Shown piece after piece: positions 7,126 to 14,635 of a stretch of DNA of 31,196 bases. The notes beneath the pieces are model-generated. The model did no database searches. It saw only the letters and a list, made by a program, of their open reading frames with translations, and was not told the DNA's origin. How positions within the stretch are numbered: the first letter of the stretch is position 1; every line of letters begins with the position of its first letter. Location of the stretch: positions 1 through 31,196 of the IMG/VR virus record IMGVR_UViG_3300031223_000906; one strand, written 5' to 3'. The translations under genes were made by a program, and so were the position numbers. The stretch comes from a virus.

Positions 7126-8462
7126 TGCACCACGCCCAGATCGCCCAGCGCGCTTTTAACACTCCCCTTATGGTTGACCCAGCGAAGGCGCTGGCCTTCC
7201 TGTCCGGGCTGGGGCCGCGCATCACCGGACAGGAAATCACCTTCCATGGCATTGATCTGCCGTCCGCTGGTGCTGAACAGGCGACCCCACCCGCCCGCGC
7301 GTCGCTGTTTGGCAATGACCTCGCCCAGCGCCATCAGCGCAATGGCAGCCAGCCCTACGCCGTGATTGATGGTATCGCGGTGATCGAAATCGCCGGGACG
7401 CTGGTTCACCGTGGCGCATGGATCGGACAATCGTCGGGGCTGACGTCCTACGAGGGGATCGCTGCTCAGCTTCAGGCGGCCGTCGCAGATCCGAGCGTGC
7501 GTGGTATCGCTCTTGATATCGACAGCTTCGGCGGCGAGGTCGCGGGTGCCTTCGATCTGGCCGACCGCATCCGCGCAGCGCGGGCGCAAAAGCCCGTCCA
7601 TGCTTTCGTGGCTGAACATGCGCTATCCGCTGGATACGTTCTGGCCAGCCAGGCCGACCGGATCATCCTACCGCGCACCGGAGCGGTCGGCAGCATTGGC
7701 GTCGTGGCGCTGCACACGGACATGAGCGGGGCGCTCGACCAGAAGGGCATTGCCGTCACCCTGATCCATGCAGGATCGCACAAGATCGACGCGAACCCAT
7801 ATCAGCCGCTGCCCGAAGCCGTGCACGACCAGATGCAGCGCGAGTTGGAGGTGGTCCGTTTCCTTTTCGCAGAAACTGTTGCTGCAGGGCGCGGGGATCG
7901 GCTGACCCATACGGCAGCGCTGGCCACAGAGGCCATCGTGTTCCGCGGGGCCGATGCCATTACCGCCGGTCTGGCCGATGATCTCGCCGATCCCGTCACT
8001 GCCTTCCGTTCCTTCGCCGCCGCCCCATGCGGCACCAATCTCACCAGCAGAAAGGGTCCACAGATGACCATCACGCCCACCGAAACTCCGAACCCGGCTC
8101 CGGTTGCCGCACCTCCTGCCGTAATTCCAGCGGTCGCAGCGGCACCAGAGCCGCCCGCCGCAGCTGTGGCTGTCGCACCCACACCTGACGCAGCCACCAT
8201 GATAGCAGACGCAGTTCGGATTGAAGCAGCAGAAGTTGCACAGGTTTGCGCGCAAGCCGCCCGGCTCGGAGTGACCATTGACGCCGCCGACGCCGTCACG
8301 CGCGGCTTAAAGCCTGAAGCCCTGCGCGCCCGCGTGCTGGCCGATCTGGCCGCCCGTAGCGATGCCGCTGGCATCATCGCCACCGCCCCGGCTGCGGCGA
8401 CTGCAAAAGATAGCCCGATCATCGTAGCTGCCAAAAAGGCGGCAACCGACGCTAAGCGCTGA
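7125..8462 (+). CDS. Head maturation protease of S49 family with C-terminal scaffold (lambda gpC-like)
   Basis: 445-aa capsid protease/scaffold. The S49 (SppA/ClpP-like) domain spans residues ~80-290. The nucleophile is Ser168 in H-A-L-S-A-G-Y, and the general base Lys220 in S-H-K-I-D-A-N-P; the 52-residue spacing matches SppA-type Ser-Lys peptidases. From ~residue 313 the protein turns into a Pro/Ala-rich linker and a helical, scaffold-like tail. As with lambda C/Nu3, that tail can also be made alone from an internal start (see 8064-8462). In assembly it would direct gpE-like capsid polymerisation, then cleave itself and other head proteins. GTG at 7122 is an alternative start. Confidence 0.93.
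   Translation: MHHAQIAQRAFNTPLMVDPAKALAFLSGLGPRITGQEITFHGIDLPSAGAEQATPPARASLFGNDLAQRHQRNGSQPYAVIDGIAVIEIAGTLVHRGAWIGQSSGLTSYEGIAAQLQAAVADPSVRGIALDIDSFGGEVAGAFDLADRIRAARAQKPVHAFVAEHALSAGYVLASQADRIILPRTGAVGSIGVVALHTDMSGALDQKGIAVTLIHAGSHKIDANPYQPLPEAVHDQMQRELEVVRFLFAETVAAGRGDRLTHTAALATEAIVFRGADAITAGLADDLADPVTAFRSFAAAPCGTNLTSRKGPQMTITPTETPNPAPVAAPPAVIPAVAAAPEPPAAAVAVAPTPDAATMIADAVRIEAAEVAQVCAQAARLGVTIDAADAVTRGLKPEALRARVLADLAARSDAAGIIATAPAAATAKDSPIIVAAKKAATDAKR
8064..8462 (+). CDS. Nested in-frame scaffold protein (Nu3-like)
   Basis: ATG at 8064 is in frame with the protease gene and is preceded by AAAGGG about 7 nt upstream, a usable ribosome site inside a coding region. The resulting 132-aa protein starts M-T-I-T-P-T-E-T, is Pro/Ala-rich for ~45 residues and then helical, and shares its C terminus with the protease. 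This is the arrangement of lambda Nu3 inside C. The role would be internal scaffold for procapsid assembly. The sequence shows the start and ribosome site; production of the protein is inferred. Confidence 0.72.
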   Translation: MTITPTETPNPAPVAAPPAVIPAVAAAPEPPAAAVAVAPTPDAATMIADAVRIEAAEVAQVCAQAARLGVTIDAADAVTRGLKPEALRARVLADLAARSDAAGIIATAPAAATAKDSPIIVAAKKAATDAKR

Positions 8463-8504
8463 ACCCGCGCCCCTTCCCATTTCACAACACATGGAGACTG
8501 ACCA

Positions 8505-8885
8505 ATGCCCGTCCTGACGGAACCGCCCAGCATGGGCGATGTCCTCAAATATGAGGTCAACCCGAACTACACTCGCGAGGTGATTACCTTGCTGACCGGC
8601 ACGCGCTATCCAACGGGCGCGGTCCTCGGCCGCATCACGGTCAATGGTAAATACAAGCTGGCCACCAGTGGCGGTACGGACGGCGCGCAGACAGCGACCG
8701 CGGTGCTGCTCTATCCCGTCGACGCCACGCTGGCGGACGCCACCGGCATTGTCGTCGTGCGCGGCCCCTCGATCGTATCGCGCGCAGGCCTTGCCTATGA
8801 CGCCACCGTCGATGACAGCGCGAAAATCACCACCAAGATCGGCCAGCTGGCCGCCGTCGGCATTATCGCCCGCGACGGCGTCTGA
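8505..8885 (+). CDS. Head decoration protein, lambda gpD family
   Basis: 126-aa protein in the gpD slot between protease/scaffold and major capsid. gpD-like proteins bind as trimers to the expanded capsid and stabilise it. Family signs include the N-terminal flexible arm (M-P-V-L-T-E-P-P) and the central L-T-G-T-R-Y-P-T-G-A-V-L-G segment followed by the Y-K-L-A-T-S-G-G-T-D-G loop. ATG at 8505 has GGAG upstream. The gene is separated from its neighbours by 42 and 32 nt. Confidence 0.92.
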   Translation: MPVLTEPPSMGDVLKYEVNPNYTREVITLLTGTRYPTGAVLGRITVNGKYKLATSGGTDGAQTATAVLLYPVDATLADATGIVVVRGPSIVSRAGLAYDATVDDSAKITTKIGQLAAVGIIARDGV

Positions 8886-8917
8886 ACTCACATCCCCTCA
8901 TTCCCCTGGAGCCCTCA

Positions 8918-9940
8918 ATGACCCTTGTCCGCAATCCCTTTGACGCTGGCGGTTATTCGCTGGCCGAGATGACGCAGGCCATCAATATCCTGCCCAACCT
9001 CTATACCCGCCTCGGCCAGATCGGTCTGTTCCGCTTTGAAGGCGTCAGCCAGCGGTCCGTCATCATCGAGCAATATGAGGGTGTGCTGAACCTGCTGCCC
9101 TCCGTCCCCCTCGGCGGCCCCGCCACTGTCGGCACCCGCGAGGGCCGGTCGATGCGCAGCTTTGCTTTGCCGTGGATCCCGCATGATGACGTCATTTTGC
9201 CGGGCGACATTCAGGGCCAGCCCGCGCTGGGCGTCTTTGATGGCGCCGACCCGCTGGTCGAGGTGATGAACCGCAAGCTGCAGCTGATGCGCCGCAAGCA
9301 TGCCCAGACCCGCGAATACATGGAGATGAATGCCCTGCGCGGCATCGTGAAGGACGGCGCGGGCACCACGCTCTACAATTACTTCACTGAGTTTGGACTG
9401 GCGCAAATCTCGGTCGACTTCCTGCTCGGCACCGCAGGCACCAATGTGCAGGGCAAGGTCCGTGAGGTCTTGCGCGCCGTGGAAGACAACCTGTTGGGCG
9501 AGGCCATGTCCTCAGTCCATGCGCTGGTCAGCCGGGAATTCTTCGACAAGCTGATTGCGCACCCCAAGACCGAGGAGGCCTACAAGTTCTATGCCGCCAC
9601 TGGTGCCCAGCCGCTGCGCGAGGATATGCGTCGCAACTTCCCTTTCGCGGGCATCGTGTTCGAGGAATACAGCGGCACCGTCACGCTTTCCACCAAGGCG
9701 ACCGAACGACTCGTCCCCGCCAGCGAGGGCATCGCCTTCCCGCTGGGCACCATGGACACGTTCACTACCTATGGCGGCCCGGCCAACCTGCTGGAGGCGG
9801 CCAACACCATGGGTCTGCCACTCTACGCACGCCAGCATCTCGACGAGAAAGGCCGCTGGATCGATCTGATGACGGAAGCCTCGATCCTGCCGGTGAACAA
9901 ACGCCCGCGAATTGCAATCCGCCTGCAGACCTCGAACTGA
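8918..9940 (+). CDS. Major capsid protein, lambda gpE family
   Basis: 340-aa HK97-fold capsid protein of the lambda gpE type, the same length as gpE (341 aa). It follows the decoration gene as in lambda. Recognisable segments are the start (L-V-R-N-P-F-D-A-G-G-Y), the R-S-V-I-I-E-Q-Y-E-G stretch, the H-D-D-V-I-L-P-G-D-I-Q-G loop, and the C-terminal S-I-L-P-V-N-K-R-P. CTGGAG precedes the ATG. It is the most abundant head protein and the main expected substrate of scaffold-directed assembly. Confidence 0.95.
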   Translation: MTLVRNPFDAGGYSLAEMTQAINILPNLYTRLGQIGLFRFEGVSQRSVIIEQYEGVLNLLPSVPLGGPATVGTREGRSMRSFALPWIPHDDVILPGDIQGQPALGVFDGADPLVEVMNRKLQLMRRKHAQTREYMEMNALRGIVKDGAGTTLYNYFTEFGLAQISVDFLLGTAGTNVQGKVREVLRAVEDNLLGEAMSSVHALVSREFFDKLIAHPKTEEAYKFYAATGAQPLREDMRRNFPFAGIVFEEYSGTVTLSTKATERLVPASEGIAFPLGTMDTFTTYGGPANLLEAANTMGLPLYARQHLDEKGRWIDLMTEASILPVNKRPRIAIRLQTSN

Positions 9941-9950
9941 CGAGCCCACC

Positions 9951-10265
9951 ATGAACGTCTTCGCCGCCGCCGTTGACCGGATTTATGCCAATCCATCCAT
10001 GGCGGTCGCCGCGCTCTGGATCTCGGCCACCACCTCCGAAGAACGGACGATCCGTGTGATCTGCCGTGCCCCGGATCGCATCGCCGAGTTCGGCGCGGGC
10101 CGCTTTGTCAGCGATACGATGATGGTGGACGTGCGTCTGTCCGATCTTCCCGATTGCCACTCCGGCGATCTGATCCTGATCGGTACCGACAGCTTCACCA
10201 TTCAGGGTGAGCCGATGCGTGACCGCGAACGCCTGATCTGGTCGCTGGACTTGCGGCCAACATGA
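9951..10265 (+). CDS. Head-tail joining protein, gpFII-like
   Basis: 104-aa protein directly after the capsid gene. The order (capsid, then a ~100-aa beta-rich protein) and the short V-Q/I-Q-G-E-P-x-R-D-R-E ending resemble phage attachment proteins of the gpFII type, which form the site where the tail docks. ATG at 9951 (M-N-V-F-A-A-A-V-D-R) is chosen over an open frame from 9912 because that would overlap the capsid gene and lacks family resemblance. Its stop overlaps the next start as ATGA. Confidence 0.78.
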   Translation: MNVFAAAVDRIYANPSMAVAALWISATTSEERTIRVICRAPDRIAEFGAGRFVSDTMMVDVRLSDLPDCHSGDLILIGTDSFTIQGEPMRDRERLIWSLDLRPT

Positions 10266-10894
10266 GGCTGCGGGTCGCGTTTAATCCCGACATCGCCGCC
10301 CTGATGCAGGCCGAAATCGCCGCTGGTGAAAAGGCGGTGTCGGCTGCCATGCGAGAGGCAGGCAGTAGTTTGAAATCGGCGTGGCGCACGCAGATCACCG
10401 GCGCTGGGCTGGGCACAAGAATGGGCAATAGCATCCGTCTGGCAACCTTCCCAAGGACCAGCAACAGCCTGAACGCCGCAGCGCTGGTCTGGTCCAAGGC
10501 TCCTGTCATTATCGGTGCGCATGATACCGGTCCCTTGATCCGGTCCAAGGATGGCTTCTGGCTGGCGATCCCCACCCCGGCAGCTGGCAAAAGCACTAAG
10601 GGCGGACGGATCACCCCCGGTGAATGGGAACGCCGCACCGGTCTGCGCCTGAAGTTCATCTATCGCCGACGGGGCCCAAGCCTGCTGGTGGCCGAGGGGC
10701 GGCTGAATACAAAAGGCCGCGCGGTGGCGAGCAGGTCCAAAACCGGACGCGGCGTGGCGACCGTGCCAATCTTCCTGCTGGTGCCGCAGGTCAAACTGCG
10801 CAAACGGCTCGATCTGGCGCAAGATGCGGAACGGGCGGTGGACAGCGTGCCGGGGTTGATTGTGGAGAGGTGGAGTAGCAGATTATCAGATTGA
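10262..10894 (+). CDS. DUF6441 family protein, probable tail completion protein
   Basis: 210-aa basic protein. The segments A-M-R-E-A-G, W-R-x-Q-I-T-G-A-G-L-G, A-A-A-L-V-W-S-K-A-P and I-T-P-G-E-W-E-R-R-T-G-L-R are those I associate with DUF6441 proteins in Rhodobacterales prophages. It occupies the slot of lambda gpZ, a tail completion protein acting at the head-proximal tail end, so a similar role is likely but not proven. The ATG overlaps the previous stop. In this window the following structural gene is displaced by a leftward two-gene cassette that begins only 4 nt after this stop codon. Confidence 0.82.
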   Translation: MRLRVAFNPDIAALMQAEIAAGEKAVSAAMREAGSSLKSAWRTQITGAGLGTRMGNSIRLATFPRTSNSLNAAALVWSKAPVIIGAHDTGPLIRSKDGFWLAIPTPAAGKSTKGGRITPGEWERRTGLRLKFIYRRRGPSLLVAEGRLNTKGRAVASRSKTGRGVATVPIFLLVPQVKLRKRLDLAQDAERAVDSVPGLIVERWSSRLSD

Positions 10895-10898
10895 TTCC

Positions 10899-11726
10899 TC
10901 AGGCAACACCAGCCAGCAGCGCGTCGAGCACTGTCGCGGTAACTGCTCCCACAGCCATGTCACCAAAGGCACTTCGGAATTGATCGGGCGAAACCGACCC
11001 TGCTCGCAGAACACGGCCTGCGGCCAAAGCGCCAGAAACGAGCGCCGAAGTTACGACAGCCTCGCCGACTTCATGAAGCAGTCCATCGCCGGGCAAACCG
11101 GAGAAGACGTGATCGACATTGGCTATAAGATGCTCGTTGGACAGCCCTGAGCTGGCTACTCCGTCGATCTTGTCCGCTACTTCTGTTGTAGCCAGGACCT
11201 CAATCTCGGGATATCGGGAAAGATGCTCGCGGATTGGCGCAACAGATGCGACGGCCTTCAGCTGGACTTCTCGGATGACGTCCCCCTCTACGAGGAACTG
11301 AACATCTGCACCCGGATGATTGGTCGCGCCAAAAACCTCGGCGGTAATCTCTCCCCCATCCGCGTTCACGCCATGAACATACAGCAGCTCGTGGTAGATG
11401 CCCTTGATGTTCGAAGCGACACCCCGAAGTTGTCCCGGGTCCAGTGCGGCAACATAGGCGGCGAGTTCACCAACATCTGCATCACGCAACGAGTCCGATG
11501 ACCGCCGGAGCGCGTCAAGCACCAGCCGCTCTTCAACCGACCAAAAGCGGCTGCTGTCATCAACCAGTCGCTGGAGGGTTACCGCAATAACAACGGCAGC
11601 GCTGCGCTGTCCGTCGCCTATTGCGGCGCAGCCAAGGCTGAGATCGCGATCCGGCCGATCTCTGTCCTGCAGTGATCGAGCTTGCGTTGATGCAGTAAGG
11701 CGAGCGTCTTGGTAAATGGCTGACAT
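10899..11726 (-). CDS. Accessory protein A of inserted cassette; possible PD-(D/E)xK-like core
   Basis: 275-aa protein I do not recognise. The N-terminal ~110 residues are helical. The centre (residues ~105-190) has G-I-Y-H-E-L-L (Glu113), H-P-G-A-D-V-Q-F (Asp141) and E-V-Q-L-K-A (Glu153, Gln155, Lys157), the order of acidic and lysine residues seen in PD-(D/E)xK nucleases and inactive relatives. The last ~60 residues are Ala/Gly/Val-rich and hydrophobic (A-L-V-S-G-A-L-A-A-G; A-V-G-A-V-T-A-T-V-L). Nuclease activity is inference only. ATG at 11726 has AAGGA upstream, but it overlaps cassette gene B by 109 nt, so the true start may be later. Transcribed against the late operon, it ends 4 nt from the DUF6441 stop. 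Base composition is less GC-rich than the flanking genes. Confidence 0.7.
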   Translation of the reverse strand: MSAIYQDARLTASTQARSLQDRDRPDRDLSLGCAAIGDGQRSAAVVIAVTLQRLVDDSSRFWSVEERLVLDALRRSSDSLRDADVGELAAYVAALDPGQLRGVASNIKGIYHELLYVHGVNADGGEITAEVFGATNHPGADVQFLVEGDVIREVQLKAVASVAPIREHLSRYPEIEVLATTEVADKIDGVASSGLSNEHLIANVDHVFSGLPGDGLLHEVGEAVVTSALVSGALAAGRVLRAGSVSPDQFRSAFGDMAVGAVTATVLDALLAGVA

Positions 11727-12544
11727 CCGGGAATTCCTTCTTCGTCCAGGCTCGCCTGGCTCCAATATTGGTTGATCTGATTGGCCAAAGGGATCAGCGC
11801 ATGCTCGGCGATGAGGCGCATTTCGGCATTGGTTGTGGGTGCGCCATTCTCGATCTGTTGCCGGATCGCCTTGATCAACGTGATGCAGGCAACGAGGATA
11901 GCCTTCTCGTGCTCGTGCAGATCACCTTCGGGTCTGGGCTTACCGAAGAGCCATCGCTTTGCGACAAGACCGCCGCCGACTCCAATGCCTATGCCGGTTC
12001 CCGCCAAGATCACTCCTCCAGCAGCGGTCCCGAGACCGATGATCGAGCCCACCCAATACAGCTGCGCCGTTGTTGCCGCTGCACCAGTGAGTGACCCTAT
12101 CGCGGCGCCGGTCCCAGCGGTACCGAAAGCTGTTATCAGGGTGGCAATACCGGTCACAGCGGCAATACCAGTTGTTTTGCCGATCACCGTGTTGACGAAT
12201 ATACGTGTTCGTTTTTCGGAGTCCTGTCGGATGGCCGCGACGACCGCGTTCAGGTTTTCTTCCAAGTGCTCAAGTGAGCTTGCTTTCGGCTTTTCATTCC
12301 ACCCGAACCTTGCCGCATTGTCCTTTGCCCAGATCTCAATTTGACTTTGGTTCGGGATATGCGGCGACAAGCGCTCATGCTGTCGCTTGCCCCAAGCGAG
12401 AGCTTTCTCAAAACGCGGCGCTGCCGCTTCGACCTCTGCTGCGCCGCGTTTCAATGCCTTCTTGGCGTATCCGTATGCATTCGCAAGATTTTCTTTCAAT
12501 TCAATCGCTTTCGGACCGCTGCAGTCTTCATCACTACATGTCAC
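11618..12544 (-). CDS. Accessory protein B of inserted cassette; glycine-zipper membrane protein
   Basis: 308-aa protein of unknown family. Residues ~1-115 are charged and helical (possible coiled coil). Residues ~118-200 are a long Gly/Ala/Ile/Thr-rich hydrophobic region with repeated G-x3-G spacing (G-I-G-I-G-V-G-G-G), probably two to four membrane helices of glycine-zipper type, ending in positive residues. Residues ~205-308 are again helical and cytosolic-looking. Such zippers occur in pore-forming and membrane-perturbing effectors, but no homologue was identified. The start is GTG at 12544; no in-frame ATG lies near the N terminus. It is the first gene of a leftward pair with protein A, and its start lies only 35 nt from the divergent gpU-like gene. 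Confidence 0.75.
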   Translation of the reverse strand: MTCSDEDCSGPKAIELKENLANAYGYAKKALKRGAAEVEAAAPRFEKALAWGKRQHERLSPHIPNQSQIEIWAKDNAARFGWNEKPKASSLEHLEENLNAVVAAIRQDSEKRTRIFVNTVIGKTTGIAAVTGIATLITAFGTAGTGAAIGSLTGAAATTAQLYWVGSIIGLGTAAGGVILAGTGIGIGVGGGLVAKRWLFGKPRPEGDLHEHEKAILVACITLIKAIRQQIENGAPTTNAEMRLIAEHALIPLANQINQYWSQASLDEEGIPGCQPFTKTLALLHQRKLDHCRTEIGRIAISALAAPQ

Positions 12545-12579
12545 TTTCCGTCAAGAGTCCACCAAACCCATCGGATACC

Positions 12580-13002
12580 ATGCCAACAACCCGAGAAACC
12601 GTCCTCGCAGCGCTTCATGCACGGCTGCAGCCGCTTGCCGCTCTCACCTTGCGTGACGAGGTGCTGCCCGAACGGATCCCAGCAGCCGGGCTGATCATAC
12701 TGCGCGACGGCCAACCCGGTGAGCCGGAGGTCACGCTGTCGCCGCTGCGCTATCACTATGAGCACCGGGCCGAACTGGAGGTTGTCGTACAGGCCCCGAA
12801 TGGCCGCGCCAGCGCATTCGACAACCTGATCGCCGATATTGGCACTGCATTGGAAGCCGACCGTACCCTCGGTGGTCTTTGCGACTGGATCGAACCCGAA
12901 GCCCCGGCCTCGGTCGATCTGCCGGTTGAGGGCGCTGTTACCCTGAAGGCGGCGGTGATCACCGTCGTGCTGCACTACACAACCACCGGCCCTTTGGCCT
13001 GA
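12580..13002 (+). CDS. Tail completion/terminator protein, gpU-like
   Basis: 140-aa protein. Relatives in this position are often misannotated as acyl-CoA transferase, but the place (after DUF6441, just before the tail tube) fits a gpU-like protein that caps the finished tail tube. It starts T-T-R-E-T-V-L-A-A-L-H-A-R-L and contains L-P-E-R-I-P-A-A-G-L-I-I-L-R-D-G and S-P-L-R-Y-H-Y-E-H-R-A-E-L-E. ATG at 12580 matches the expected N terminus; an in-frame ATG at 12538 would add 14 unlikely residues. The ribosome site is weak, perhaps because the leftward cassette has separated this gene from its natural upstream neighbour. Confidence 0.75.
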   Translation: MPTTRETVLAALHARLQPLAALTLRDEVLPERIPAAGLIILRDGQPGEPEVTLSPLRYHYEHRAELEVVVQAPNGRASAFDNLIADIGTALEADRTLGGLCDWIEPEAPASVDLPVEGAVTLKAAVITVVLHYTTTGPLA

Positions 13003-13026
13003 CACCCCGACAACAAGGAGAACGAT

Positions 13027-13965
13027 ATGGCACGAGCGCAGGGCGCCCGGGCGCAGATGGCGCTTGGCTTTGAGACGGTTTACGGCACCCCGCCGGTCAG
13101 TGGCTTCCGGCTAATGCCCTTTGCGCGGGCGACGCTGGGTGCGGAACAGCCGCTGCTGGAATCGGAACTGCTGGGCTATGGCCGCGATCCGCTGGCCCCA
13201 ATCAAGGATGCAGTGACGGCTGACGGTGAGGTGGTGATCCCGATCGACGTCGAGGCCTTTGGCTTTTGGCTGAAGGCAGCATTTGGGCAACCGACGACCA
13301 GCGGCACCACACCCAAGACCCACATGTTTCAATCTGGCAACTGGACGCTGCCCAGTATGTCCATCGAGACAGCGATGCCAGAGGTGCCACGGTTTGCGAT
13401 GTATTCCGGCTGCGTGCTGGATCAGCTGTCCTGGCAGATGCAGCGCTCCGGCCTGCTGACAGCGACGGCCCGTCTTATCGCCCAAGGTGAAACCATCGCA
13501 GCCACGACTGCGGCAGGCACACCCACCGCGCTCGCTCTTCAGCGGTTCGGCCATTTCAACGGCACCGTCAAACGCAACGGCACGGCGCTCGGGAACGTGG
13601 TCTCCGCCGAGATCACCTATTCCAACAACCTCGACCGCATCGAGACGATCCGGGGCGATGGCCGCATCGATGGGGCTGATCCGACCATGGCCGCACTCAC
13701 CGGCCGGATCGAAGTGCGATTTTCCGACACAACACTGGTGACGCAAGCCATCGACGGCAGCCCCTGCGAGCTGGAATTCAACTACAGCCTCGGGGCCAAT
13801 GCCAGCTTCACCTTCACTGCGTACGCCGTCTATCTGCCACGCCCGCGCATTGAGATTGCCGGGCCGCAAGGCGTGCAGGCCAGTTTTGACTGGCAGGCGG
13901 CGAAGGCCACCAGCCCGGCTCGTATGTGCACCGCCGTCCTTATCAACACACTGACAGGATACTGA
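13027..13965 (+). CDS. Phage tail tube protein
   Basis: 312-aa tail tube protein, the hexamer-forming subunit that polymerises around the tape measure. Signs are the start (G-A-R-A-Q-M-A-L-G-F-E-T-V-Y-G-T-P-P), the repeated beta-strand pattern, I-E-T-I-R-G-D-G-R-I-D-G in the middle and the C-terminal Ig-like stretch. It is the expected gene between gpU-like and the G/GT chaperone. AAGGAG (13015-13020) lies 6 nt before the ATG, a strong site for a highly expressed protein. Confidence 0.9.
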   Translation: MARAQGARAQMALGFETVYGTPPVSGFRLMPFARATLGAEQPLLESELLGYGRDPLAPIKDAVTADGEVVIPIDVEAFGFWLKAAFGQPTTSGTTPKTHMFQSGNWTLPSMSIETAMPEVPRFAMYSGCVLDQLSWQMQRSGLLTATARLIAQGETIAATTAAGTPTALALQRFGHFNGTVKRNGTALGNVVSAEITYSNNLDRIETIRGDGRIDGADPTMAALTGRIEVRFSDTTLVTQAIDGSPCELEFNYSLGANASFTFTAYAVYLPRPRIEIAGPQGVQASFDWQAAKATSPARMCTAVLINTLTGY

Positions 13966-13967
13966 TC

Positions 13968-14405
13968 ATGATCCGACTGAACCTGACCGTCACGCCTGAA
14001 TGGCTGAACCTCGCCCCTGGCCTGCGTTTGCTGGCGGCTCCTTTGACCACCGCGCTGATGGTGTCAGCCCGCGCCGATCCCGCCATCGAGGCCATGCCCG
14101 ATACGGCCACGACCGAGGAGTTGGCGCTCGCCATGGCGAAAGCCGTCGCCCGGCGCGCAGTGCTGGATTGGGAGGGCGTGGGCGATGACGCGGGCAATCT
14201 GCTGCCGGTCACACCCGAAGGCATCGACGCCCTGCTGGAAATCTGGCCGGTCTTTGAAGCGTTCCAGACCCAATACGTTGCGCGTGGGCTGATCATGGAC
14301 GCGGAAAAAAACGTCTCCGCGCCCTTGCCGAGTGGTCCTTCGGCGGGGGCGATCGCTACTGCGCCGCTTGCGCCAAAACCTGCCCGGACTGCCCGGCAAG
14401 GCTGA
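13968..14405 (+). CDS. Tail assembly chaperone, short form (gpG-like)
   Basis: 145-aa zero-frame product. It begins M-I-R-L-N-L-T-V-T-P-E-W, has a helical centre (T-T-E-E-L-A-L-A-M-A-K-A-V-A-R-R) and L-L-E-I-W-P-V-F-E-A-F, and ends in a low-complexity Ala/Pro/Ser tail after the frameshift site. In lambda-like phages gpG and its frameshifted form gpGT coat the tape measure and recruit tube subunits, then leave. The ATG at 13968 follows the tube stop by 2 nt. A longer open frame from 13926 would run back into the tube gene and is rejected. Confidence 0.85.
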   Translation: MIRLNLTVTPEWLNLAPGLRLLAAPLTTALMVSARADPAIEAMPDTATTEELALAMAKAVARRAVLDWEGVGDDAGNLLPVTPEGIDALLEIWPVFEAFQTQYVARGLIMDAEKNVSAPLPSGPSAGAIATAPLAPKPARTARQG

Positions 14406-14635
14406 ACCGGCCGCAAACGCGGGAGGGTTGGCAGGTCTGGGATCTGGTCGGTCGTCTTGGCGGGCAGCTGCGCGTCATCCCCGGCGCTGTGCTCGGCTGG
14501 GACATGGGTGCGGCCTTGGCCCTCGCATACGCGCTGGGCATCGACACCCTCATCGCCGCCGAACTACTGCCCGAGATTGAGGCCGTGATGGTCCGCAAAG
14601 TAAACGAACAGATGGAAGGAAGCCGTGATGGCTGA
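13968..14635 (+). CDS. Tail assembly chaperone, frameshifted form (gpGT-like)
   Basis: A -1 shift at A_AAA_AAC (14306-14312) moves ribosomes into an open frame ending at TGA 14633-14635, giving a fusion of about 222 aa. The T part reads K-K-R-L-R-A-L-A-E-W-S-F-G-G-G-D-R-Y, then a CxxCx3CxxC cluster (C-A-A-C-A-K-T-C-P-D-C), W-Q-V-W-D-L-V and a helical end. The Trp/Tyr/Cys content and helical pattern look like true protein, unlike the zero-frame tail. The T stop overlaps the tape-measure start by 8 nt, as expected for a real upstream gene. In lambda the T domain contacts tube subunits; the possible zinc-binding cluster here is unusual to note. Expression of the fusion is inferred from the signal, not observed. 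Confidence 0.9.
14306..14351 (+). promoter_or_regulatory. Programmed -1 ribosomal frameshift signal
   Basis: The heptamer A_AAA_AAC (14306-14312) is in the correct zero-frame phase (GAA AAA AAC). After a 7-nt spacer (14313-14319) comes a stem of 12 consecutive pairs: 14320-14331 with 14340-14351, two of them G-U, with an 8-nt loop. Slippery site, spacer and stem together are the textbook form. Confidence 0.93.

Noticed and set aside
14332-14580. 82-aa plus-strand open frame after the G gene
   Set aside because: Third frame, Arg-rich; the real protein in this stretch is the -1 frameshift product.
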